NCBI GenBank assembly: GCA_031426815.1
Contig: JASJPG010000066.1
Span: forward strand, 24,058-88,057
Origin: PFJX01 sp031426815
Lineage (GTDB): Bacteria > Pseudomonadota > Gammaproteobacteria > Burkholderiales > Thiobacillaceae
Length of the DNA stretch: 64,000 nt
Direction: 5' to 3'
In this document: in pieces, positions 9,154 to 16,511 of the stretch
Position numbering within the stretch: position 1 is the first letter of the stretch
Layout: each line of letters begins with the position of its first letter
Translations under genes and position numbers: made by a program
Notes under the pieces: model-generated
Database searches by the model: none
Told to the model about the DNA's origin: nothing
The model's input: the letters and a program-made list of their open reading frames with translations, nothing else

Positions 9154-10314
9154 TCAGCGTTCCCCCAACGATTCGTCCAGCGTTTTGGTGATGGGTTTGG
9201 TGAGGTAGCGCAGTACCGACTGGCTACCGGTCTTGATTTCGACGGTGGCGGTCATGCCGGGTTGAATGTCGATGCGTTTGTCGGTGCGGCTGGAGAGGTT
9301 GCGGTCGCTGGTTTTTACCTGCACCCGGTAATACGTCATGTCGCCGGAACGCGTTTCTTCGTTCAGTGTGTCCGCGCTGATGTAGCTCACCGTGCCTTGC
9401 AGTGAACCGTAGATGGAATAGTCGTAGGCATCGAGCTTCACGGTGGCGGGCAGGCCGGGTTTGATGAAGGCGATGTCGGCCGGGCGCACCTTGGCTTCGA
9501 TGATGAGGTCGTCTTCCAGCGGCACGATTTGCAGGATTTCATCGCCGGCCTTGGCGACGCCGCCTTGTGTGGTGAGGCGCACGTTGCGCACGACGCCGTC
9601 CATCGGCGCGCGCACTTCGGTATAGGTCAGTTGTTCGCGGCGCTGGGCCAGCACCTGTTCCACCGACTCCAGTTCTTCCTGTGCCTTCGATAACTCGGCT
9701 TGGGCGTCCTGGAAGTATTTGTTGCGGCGGTTGGTAATCTGCCCCTGAATGTCGGCCACCTGGCGCTGCAATTTGAGCACTTCCGCGCGGCTGACATCGC
9801 CGCTCTTGAGCAGGGGCAGGTTCATGTCGAGTTCGGTTTTCACCAACGCGAGCGAATTTTCCAGCGCGGAGACTTCCTCCTGAATGGCTGACTGGCGGCG
9901 TTTGAACAGCGCACGTTGATTGGCATGCAACTCGGCGAAGCCGGCAAGCCCGGTGAAGCGCGGTTCACCGCCGAACACCTCGGCGTGCAGGCGGGCTACC
10001 GTTGCGCGCAACGCGGCCGACTTGGCCAGGCTTTCGCGATGGCCGGCAGTGGCGCGCGTCTGGTCGAAACGAAACAACACCTGTCCGCGCTTGACCGTAT
10101 CGCCTTCTTTGACACGCATGTCTTCCAGGACGCCGCCATCGGGAGCCTGGATAACCTGGTTTCTCGAACTGACGATGACCTGTCCGCTGGCGCGGGTGAT
10201 GGTGTCCAGCTGCGCCCAATTGGCCCAGGCCAGAAAGCCGGCGATCGTCGCCACGCTGCTCCAGAGCAGCAACCGGCTGGCGCGGCTGACGCCGTGTTCA
10301 GTGCGGGAAATCAT
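9154..10314 (-). CDS. HlyD-family type I secretion adaptor (membrane fusion protein)
   Basis: A 386-residue periplasmic adaptor linking the inner-membrane ABC exporter to the TolC channel. It has a short cytosolic N-terminus, one membrane segment at about residues 15-35 (LLWSSVATIAGFLAW), and the lipoyl half-motif VIVSSRNQVIQAPDGG followed by VKEGDTVKRGQVLF. A long coiled-coil hairpin (about 90-225) leads back to the second lipoyl half VRAPMDGVVRN and a beta-barrel domain. The end ...YLTKPITKTLDESLGER is typical of LapC/HlyD adaptors. It lies 86 bp downstream of the ABC gene and is the last gene of the exporter set. Its likely cargo is the RTX protein at 488-7510, because no other RTX substrate is in view. 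Confidence 0.92.
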   Translation of the reverse strand: MISRTEHGVSRASRLLLWSSVATIAGFLAWANWAQLDTITRASGQVIVSSRNQVIQAPDGGVLEDMRVKEGDTVKRGQVLFRFDQTRATAGHRESLAKSAALRATVARLHAEVFGGEPRFTGLAGFAELHANQRALFKRRQSAIQEEVSALENSLALVKTELDMNLPLLKSGDVSRAEVLKLQRQVADIQGQITNRRNKYFQDAQAELSKAQEELESVEQVLAQRREQLTYTEVRAPMDGVVRNVRLTTQGGVAKAGDEILQIVPLEDDLIIEAKVRPADIAFIKPGLPATVKLDAYDYSIYGSLQGTVSYISADTLNEETRSGDMTYYRVQVKTSDRNLSSRTDKRIDIQPGMTATVEIKTGSQSVLRYLTKPITKTLDESLGER

Positions 10315-10400
10315 GATTCATCTCCAAATTCGTTGCGGGGGCGAGGGCGTGGATTTGCCCGCGATGTGCGCAGACCCGCGGACCTCGCGGGCAAGATCGC

Positions 10401-12458
10401 CTACGCCTTGCCGGAAAACTTTGCCATTACTTCGTCGCGCGGGCCATCCATGACGATGCGGCCGTTCTGTACGACCAGCAGTCGGGTCAGCATGGGCAGC
10501 AGGGCGGTCTTGTGGGTGGCGACGATGGCGGTTTGCTGCGGGCCAAGCACCGATTTCAGCAGTGCAACGACTTTGGCCTCGCTGTCGGCATCCATCGAGC
10601 CGGTGGGTTCGTCCAGCAGCCAGGCTTTCGGCCTGGCGAGCAGCATGCGGGTGAGCGCGATGAGTTGTTTCTGGCCGCCGGAGACGCCGCGTCCACCCTC
10701 GGTGATTTCCAGTCCGAGGCCTTTCGGCTGGCCGGCGATCAGGTCGATCAAACCGCTCCTGCGCGCGGCTTCCAGGATGGGTTCGTCGCCCGGGTCGGGC
10801 AGTCCGAGCAGCAGGTTGTCGCGCAGGCTGCCGGAAAACAGGCGCGCCTCCTGCGGCAGGTAGCCCACCGTTTCGCGCACCGCCGCCGGCGTGAGCATCG
10901 CCATGTCCATACCGCTCAGGAACAGCTTGCCCTCGTTCGGGCGATACAGGCCGGAGGCGAGCTTGAGCAGGGTGCTCTTGCCGGAGCCGATCGGCCCGAT
11001 CAGGCCGATGCGCTCGCCCGGCTTGATCTCCAGGCGCTCCACTTCCAGCGCCAGGCGTTTTGCCGTGCCATAGGTGAAGCGCACCCGCTCGAAGCGTATG
11101 GCGCCTTCCAGCGACTGCGGCACCAGCGCGTGTTCGGCATCGTCCGATTCGCTGGGCAGCGCGATGATCTTGTCCAGGCCTTCGATGGCGGCGCGCGCAT
11201 GCGCCCATTGCACCATCACGCCGGGCAGTTGCACGATAGGCATCAAGGCCCGGTTGCTGATGATGGAACAGGCGAGCAAGCCGCCCATGGTCAGCATGTT
11301 CTGGGTGACCAGCCAGGCGCCAGTGGCGATCAGTCCGACATAACTGAGTTGCTGCAAGGCCACGGTGAGGTTCTGTGCCAGCGCGGAATAGGTGCGAATC
11401 TGCTGATCCGACGCGCTGGTTTCCGCCACCAGGGCGTTCCAGCGTCCCTGCAGCTTCCATTCCGCGCTGTTGGCCTTGAGCGATTCGGCGCCGTCCACCG
11501 CCTCCACCAGCAGGCCCGCTTTGCGGTTGTTGCCGGACATATTTTCGCGGGTATGTTTCTGGATCACGTGCTGGAACATCAAGCCGGCGGTCAGCGCGAT
11601 CGGCAGCGCGATCAAGGGCACCAGGGCGACCCAGCCGCCGACCAGAAAGATCACCAGAATGAAGAACAGCGCGAACGGCACATCGGCCAGGACGAACAGC
11701 GAAGTCGAGGCGAGCACGCCGCGCACCATCTCGAAGCCCTTCACCTGCGAGGCCAGCGTTCCCACCGAGGCCGGGCGGGCTTCCATGCGGATGCCCAGCA
11801 TGCGGCCGAAAAACCACTCGGAAAGCTCGTGGTCGATCACGTTGCAGGTGCGGTCCACCATGTGCGCGCGCACCAGTTTCAGGATGAATTCCAGCGCCAC
11901 GGCAAGCCCCACGCCCACGGTCAGCACCCAAAGGGTCTGAAAGCCCTGGTTGGGAATCACCCGGTCGAAGATCTGCATGCTGTAGAGCGAGGTCGCAAGG
12001 GTCAGCAGGTTGACCAGGCCGGTGGCCAGAACGGCCTCGATGAAGATGCTCTTGCGCGCGAACAAGGCTCGCCGCACCAGATCGAGCGAGCGCGGCGCTT
12101 GGGCGGCCGATTTTTCGCTACGCGGCAGGTGCATGCATGCGGCGGCATCGAGCGAGGCCAGGCTCAGCGGCGCACCCTCTCCGGTTTCGCCGCGCCAGGC
12201 GCCATCCGACCCGCGTCCTTGCAGGAGAAACCAACCCTGCTCGGCTTGCCAGCCGGCAAACGGCAAATCGGCCGGTGTGGGTTCGCTCAGGCGCGCGGGC
12301 GTGCCGTCCAGTCCAACCGCGCGCCAGGCGGCGGTGAATTGTCCGGCCGCATCCAGGCCTTCCGGCAAGTTCGCCAGTTCATCCAGGCGGCCGCCGGCAA
12401 CGCGCTGGCCCGCCAAGCGGGCGGCGCGGTCAATCAGAGGTTTGAGGTTGTCATTCAT
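10401..12458 (-). CDS. Type I secretion ABC transporter, permease/ATPase (LapB/HlyB type)
   Basis: A 685-residue inner-membrane exporter. The N-terminal ~130 residues look like a degenerate C39-like domain without a clear catalytic Cys. The membrane domain (about 130-420) starts at LVNLLTLATSLYSMQIFDRV, the usual signature of this group. The ATPase domain has Walker A GPIGSGKST (about 486-494), signature VSGGQKQ and Walker B AWLLDEPTGSMD. The frame extends to a TTG at 12515, but ATG 12458 has GGA about 7 bases upstream and gives the expected family start, so it is preferred. It belongs with the TolC gene upstream and the HlyD gene downstream as one exporter. Confidence 0.92.
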   Translation of the reverse strand: MNDNLKPLIDRAARLAGQRVAGGRLDELANLPEGLDAAGQFTAAWRAVGLDGTPARLSEPTPADLPFAGWQAEQGWFLLQGRGSDGAWRGETGEGAPLSLASLDAAACMHLPRSEKSAAQAPRSLDLVRRALFARKSIFIEAVLATGLVNLLTLATSLYSMQIFDRVIPNQGFQTLWVLTVGVGLAVALEFILKLVRAHMVDRTCNVIDHELSEWFFGRMLGIRMEARPASVGTLASQVKGFEMVRGVLASTSLFVLADVPFALFFILVIFLVGGWVALVPLIALPIALTAGLMFQHVIQKHTRENMSGNNRKAGLLVEAVDGAESLKANSAEWKLQGRWNALVAETSASDQQIRTYSALAQNLTVALQQLSYVGLIATGAWLVTQNMLTMGGLLACSIISNRALMPIVQLPGVMVQWAHARAAIEGLDKIIALPSESDDAEHALVPQSLEGAIRFERVRFTYGTAKRLALEVERLEIKPGERIGLIGPIGSGKSTLLKLASGLYRPNEGKLFLSGMDMAMLTPAAVRETVGYLPQEARLFSGSLRDNLLLGLPDPGDEPILEAARRSGLIDLIAGQPKGLGLEITEGGRGVSGGQKQLIALTRMLLARPKAWLLDEPTGSMDADSEAKVVALLKSVLGPQQTAIVATHKTALLPMLTRLLVVQNGRIVMDGPRDEVMAKFSGKA

Positions 12459-12480
12459 CGGAGATTCCAGAGTGCCGACA

Positions 12481-12498
12481 TTCCCGCTAACGCGGGAA
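12481..12498. repeat. Short perfect hairpin TTCCCGC-TAAC-GCGGGAA
   Basis: A 7-bp perfect inverted repeat with a 4-base loop lies in the gap between the TolC-like gene and the ABC gene. It resembles the common 'ttcccgc..gcgggaa' intergenic palindromes of many proteobacteria. It has no U-run in the direction of transcription, so a simple terminator is unlikely. Confidence 0.6.
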
Positions 12499-12539
12499 GC
12501 CAGGTTGTTCGTCAAACATCATGCGGAGGCTGTTTCCAC

Positions 12540-13763
12540 CTAAAAGGCCGCCAGATCCAGTTCCCCGGTCTGCACCTTCAGGCGCAATACCGCCGCCTGC
12601 ATCTGGCTCTTCGCATCGGCCAGCGTCAGTTCCGCCTGTGTAGCTTCGCGCACGGCATTGAGTACATCCAGCCAGGTCTTGCGGCCGGCAGTGTACTGGC
12701 GGGCATAGGACTCCGACACCTCGGCCGAGGTGGTCCGCACTTGCTCCGCGTTATCCACGCGGGCACGCGCCGCCGTCCACTCATTCCAGTCCAGAGTGAC
12801 TTGTTGCCGGATATCGCGCCGCGCGGCTGCCTCCGCTTGGCGCGAGGCTTCGCGGCGGGCAAGGGCGGCATTGACGCCGGATCGCGCCGAGAGGCCGGCG
12901 CCCGGCTGGGCTTGCAAGACGAGCATGAGGCGATTGTCGGAAACGCTGCCCTGGCTGCTTTCCAGGCGCACGGTCAATTGCGGCATATAGGCGGAGCGCT
13001 TCGAATCGATGTCGGCATCTGCGGCTTTCGCCTCGAAACCGAGGCGGCGTAATACGGGGGAATGCGCCAGCGCCCGCTCGATTGCTTGCGCCATATCTGC
13101 GGGCAGTCCGTCGGGTCGGGCGGCATTGGAAAAACTCGTCGGCTCGATATCGGTGACCGTTTGCCCGGTCAATTGTCCGAGTTGCGTCAGGGCGTTCTGC
13201 ACGCCCTGGACGGTGACGGACAACTCGTTCACCGTCGAGTAAAGGCGCGATTCGGCCAGGCGTTGGTCCGCTATCGGGCTGACTTCCTGCAGCACGCGGC
13301 GGCGGATCATCGCCAGCAGTTTTTCGTGTTCGCCAACGCTGGCCTGGGCATGGATCTGCCGCGCACGCAGCCGGAGCGCCTCGCTGCTGGCCGCGTTTAC
13401 CCGGAGCGCGAGTTCCTGCCGCGTTTCCGATATCGCCGCGTTGGCGGCATCGAGCCGACTGACTGCGGCATCGATGCCCGCCGTGATGCGGCCGCCGCTC
13501 CACACCGGCTGATCCAGGCGAAACACGCTGGCGTTCTGGCCGCCGCTGTCGGTGTTCGCCTCGACGCTGGGCGTGGGGTAGCGCTGCCATTCCGCGCCTT
13601 CCTGTTCAGCCTTGGCTGCGGCCTGCGCCGAACGTCTGCCCTCGACCAGGGGATGCGACGACAGCGTCGCCTGGAGCGCCTGATCGAAGGTGAGGGTGTC
13701 GGCCCAAGTGTTCGCGGCCAGCGACAGCGTCGCGATACATGCCAAAACGGAGATGGATTTCAA
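12540..13763 (-). CDS. TolC-family outer membrane channel of the type I system
   Basis: A 407-residue outer-membrane efflux protein with two OEP repeats and long helices rich in Ala and Glu. The longest frame starts at 13826, but its first 21 residues do not look like a signal peptide. The TTG at 13763 gives LKSISVLACIATLSLAANTWA, a good Sec signal with AxA cleavage, and has AAAGG 7 bases upstream, so I choose it. Mature text begins DTLTFDQALQATLSSHP, the usual TolC opening. The C-terminus carries the WLDVLNAVREATQAELTLADA stretch expected of the second repeat. It is first in the exporter set tolC-ABC-hlyD and is divergent from the MipA gene. Confidence 0.88.
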   Translation of the reverse strand: MKSISVLACIATLSLAANTWADTLTFDQALQATLSSHPLVEGRRSAQAAAKAEQEGAEWQRYPTPSVEANTDSGGQNASVFRLDQPVWSGGRITAGIDAAVSRLDAANAAISETRQELALRVNAASSEALRLRARQIHAQASVGEHEKLLAMIRRRVLQEVSPIADQRLAESRLYSTVNELSVTVQGVQNALTQLGQLTGQTVTDIEPTSFSNAARPDGLPADMAQAIERALAHSPVLRRLGFEAKAADADIDSKRSAYMPQLTVRLESSQGSVSDNRLMLVLQAQPGAGLSARSGVNAALARREASRQAEAAARRDIRQQVTLDWNEWTAARARVDNAEQVRTTSAEVSESYARQYTAGRKTWLDVLNAVREATQAELTLADAKSQMQAAVLRLKVQTGELDLAAF

Positions 13764-14224
13764 TTGCCTACCTTTGCAAGTAGTGGGGTGAATGGCCGGC
13801 ATAACCTGACCTACGCCGGACTGCATAGAGATCGAAGCAATCCAGGGGCGAAAAAGGAGGGGTGCGTATTTTCTGCATGGCTTTCAACGTTTGCCCATGG
13901 CAACGAAAACGGCCACCAGTTCGTTGCTTCTCACACCTCATAGAGCAAGCCGAAACCGATGTCGCGCCGCTTCGATGCGAAGCGATCCTTCCTGCTTGTA
14001 TTTTGCATGGAGGGGGCCATTCGGGACTCTGGAGTGATTTTTTCGGTGCGGATACTAGCACTTAGCTGCGTTGACTTGGTTCCGCATGCGTCCGAATTGC
14101 ACGCCTGCTCGACACTGCTTCCCGGCAATTATTCGAATTCGAAACCTGCGGCTATAAATCGATTTTGCGATTCTGCAAGTATTCCCCTGGAACAATCGGT
14201 CCAATCGCACCATGGAGCCCAGAC
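13764..14224. other. Divergent intergenic region between TolC-like and MipA-like genes
   Basis: About 460 bp with lower GC than its neighbours and no convincing gene. The small frames in it lack ribosome sites and family resemblance. It must hold the promoters of both divergent units. A TATAAA at 14153-14158 could be a -10 element for the mipA-like gene, but no good -35 partner is seen. Confidence 0.5.
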
Positions 14225-15067
14225 ATGGCCAATAGCCACCGCCTGAAACCCTTCGCCGCTGCCTTGCTGCTCGCCGGTCTTTCCGGTGGCGCCCTGGCGG
14301 CAGACAAGCCGTTGTGGGAACTCGGCGTCGGCCTGAGTGCGTTGTCCTTCCCCGATTACCGCGGCTCCGACACCGCCAGCCTGTACACGCTTCCTTTTCC
14401 CTATCTGGTTTATCGCGGCGATTTTCTCAAGGCCGACCGCAACGGCATTCGCGGCACTTTTTTCGCCCGCGAGCGGATCGAACTCAACCTCAGCCTCGGT
14501 GCTTCCTTGCCGGTGAACAGCGACGATAATGCCGCCCGCCGCGGCATGCCGGATCTGGATCCCGCCGTGGAAATCGGTCCTTCTCTCGATCTCAGCCTGT
14601 GGCGCACGGCCGACCGGCGCTACAAGCTGGACCTGCGTCTACCGGTGCGGAGCGCGCTCACCGTGCGTAACGGCCTGCACGACATCGGCTGGGTGTTCTC
14701 GCCGCGCATCAATCTGGATATTCTCGTCGTGCCCGGCATGACCGGCTGGAACCTGGGCGTGCAGGCCGGGCCGATGTACGGTTCGACGCGCAATCATGAA
14801 TATTTCTACTCAGTCGGCAGCGCCGACGCGACGCCGGATCGCCCCAGCTTCGACGCCAAGGCCGGCTATGCCGGCAGCCAGTTCCTGCTGACCCTGTCGA
14901 AGCGCTATCCGAAATACTGGATCGGTGCGTTCGCGCGCTGGGACAGCCTCGACGGCGCCACCTTCGCCGCCAGTCCGCTGGTCAAGACCGATCGCTACTT
15001 TGCCGCCGGCATCGGCATCGCCTGGATACTCGGAGAGTCCACCGGCCGCGTCGCAGCCGACGAGTGA
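14225..15067 (+). CDS. MipA/OmpV family outer membrane protein
   Basis: A 280-residue beta-barrel protein. ATG 14225 has GGAG at 14214-14217 and opens a signal peptide (LKPFAAALLLAGLSGGALA, cleaved before ADKPLWELG). Family marks are WELGVGLSALSFPDYRGSD near the start, PFPYLVYRGDFLKADRNGIRG, and a C-terminus rich in alternating aromatic strands. The MipA/OmpV family includes MltA-interacting scaffold proteins and outer-membrane proteins of uncertain job, so a precise role is not claimed. It stands alone between a divergent gene and a REP-like element downstream. Confidence 0.85.
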   Translation: MANSHRLKPFAAALLLAGLSGGALAADKPLWELGVGLSALSFPDYRGSDTASLYTLPFPYLVYRGDFLKADRNGIRGTFFARERIELNLSLGASLPVNSDDNAARRGMPDLDPAVEIGPSLDLSLWRTADRRYKLDLRLPVRSALTVRNGLHDIGWVFSPRINLDILVVPGMTGWNLGVQAGPMYGSTRNHEYFYSVGSADATPDRPSFDAKAGYAGSQFLLTLSKRYPKYWIGAFARWDSLDGATFAASPLVKTDRYFAAGIGIAWILGESTGRVAADE

Positions 15068-15076
15068 TGCCACGAC

Positions 15077-15101
15077 GTAGGAGCACCTTCCAAGGCGCGA
15101 T
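15077..15101 (+). repeat. REP-like element family A, single arm
   Basis: GTAGGAGCACCTTCCAAGGC and the following CGCGA match, with one change, the arms of the palindromes at 18870-18915 and 23288-23347. The preceding ACGAC is shared with the 18870 copy. It lies between the MipA-like gene and the solute-binding gene. Confidence 0.8.
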
Positions 15102-15233
15102 CCCAACACGGAAATAGGAAGTAGACCGGGCGACGGCCCGCGCAGACAATACTCTCGATATGGCTTGGTTCGAGGCTAGCCTTGAATGGGCCAATACCTC
15201 AACTTGGACCCTCAGAGGTCAAGGGGTGTTGCG

Positions 15234-16502
15234 ATGAAAAGAACGATAACGAGATTAATGGGACTGGCCTTGCTCGGCCAAATCGCGTCTTTCATGCTGA
15301 GCCAGGACGTCGTGCCAACAGCGCATGCCGCCCAGCCGCCGCTGGTCATTGCCCACACCGCGCCCTCGACCGGACGCTTCGCCTTGCATGCCGAGGCCGA
15401 CCGGCGCGGTGTCGAAATGGCGATCGAGGAATTCAATGGCCGCGGCGGTGTGCTGGGGCGGGAAATCGTCCTCGTCGCGCGCGACCCGACGCTGGATGGC
15501 AAACGCGCGGCGCAGGTCGCGGAAGAACTCGTCACGCAGACCAAAGTGGGGTTCATGGTCGGCGCCATCAGTTCCGGCGTTGCCGCCAGCATGTCCGCCG
15601 TCTCTCAGAAATATGGCGTCATCTTCATCAATACCAATTCCTCGGCACCGTCCGAATCGGTCGAGAACGCGCACCGCAGCAAGTTCGTGTTCGACGCGCA
15701 CGGTGCCAACATCAACCGTGCCCTGATCAAATACGCGCTGGCGAACCGCAAATCGAAACGGGTGCTGCTGCTCAGCGAAGACGATGAATTCGGTCGCAGC
15801 AACGCGCTTGCACTGCGTCCCTACATCGTCGAGTTCGGCGGACGCATCGTTGGTGAAGTCGTGGTGCCCGAAGCGTTGCCCGATCCCGCCGATACGCTAC
15901 GTCAGGTTGCTGCCATCCCGGCCGATGTCGTTGCCGTCAGCATCAGCGGCAATAACCAGATCAAGCTGTTTTCGCATATCGATCCGAAGGTTCTGGCGAA
16001 GCAGTTCTGGATCGTCGGCGAGGTGGACTGGGAGGAACTCTATCCGGCGCCGGGCACGCCGCGCCCGCTGTTCGGCACCACCTGGGCCTGGAATCTCCCG
16101 ACACCGGGAACCGCCGAGTTCGTCGCGCGTTACCGCAAACGCTACGGCCACACCAAGCTGGACTACCCGGGCGACGTCACGCATGCCGCCTACCTCGCTA
16201 CGCGGGCGTTGCTCGCGGCGATCGAACGCGCCGGCAGCACGGACAACCATGCGGTCATCCGGCAACTGGAAAACTATCGGGCAAGCGCGCGCGAGCGCAT
16301 GCAGCACGATGCCGCTTATATGGACCCGCTCAGCCATCACCTGCAGCAGACCATCTACATTGCGCGCTGGAATCCGCGTGCCGCGCGTCCCGAACGCGGC
16401 ATCGAAATCGTCGGCAGGCTGCCACCCAAACAGGTGCAATACGAAGCGGAGCGGACGACCCGCCTGGAGTCCATGGCTGATACCCCGCACTACGCGCCCT
16501 GA
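15234..16502 (+). CDS. Periplasmic ABC-type solute-binding protein (Leu/Ile/Val-binding-like fold)
   Basis: A 422-residue type 1 periplasmic ligand-binding protein. ATG 15234 follows AAGGGG at 15221-15226. The signal peptide ends ...VVPTAHAAQ. The mature text LVIAHTAPSTGRFALHAEADRRGVEMA and IEEFNGRGGVLGREIVLV is the classic LivJ/branched-chain amino-acid or amide-binding start, with TQTKVGFMVGAISSGVAASM further in. No permease or ATPase gene for uptake lies nearby. Instead the stop codon is 9 bp before a hybrid sensor kinase, so this protein most likely presents a ligand to that kinase rather than to a transporter. The ligand is unknown. Confidence 0.88.
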   Translation: MKRTITRLMGLALLGQIASFMLSQDVVPTAHAAQPPLVIAHTAPSTGRFALHAEADRRGVEMAIEEFNGRGGVLGREIVLVARDPTLDGKRAAQVAEELVTQTKVGFMVGAISSGVAASMSAVSQKYGVIFINTNSSAPSESVENAHRSKFVFDAHGANINRALIKYALANRKSKRVLLLSEDDEFGRSNALALRPYIVEFGGRIVGEVVVPEALPDPADTLRQVAAIPADVVAVSISGNNQIKLFSHIDPKVLAKQFWIVGEVDWEELYPAPGTPRPLFGTTWAWNLPTPGTAEFVARYRKRYGHTKLDYPGDVTHAAYLATRALLAAIERAGSTDNHAVIRQLENYRASARERMQHDAAYMDPLSHHLQQTIYIARWNPRAARPERGIEIVGRLPPKQVQYEAERTTRLESMADTPHYAP

Positions 16503-16511
16503 GCCGCCACC

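Noticed and set aside
10512..13052. 846-codon plus-strand frame
   Set aside because: Shadow of the ABC and TolC genes; Gln/His/Arg-rich composition typical of antisense frames.
13862..14128. Small open frames on both strands in the tolC-mipA gap
   Set aside because: No ribosome sites, no signal peptide and no recognisable family.
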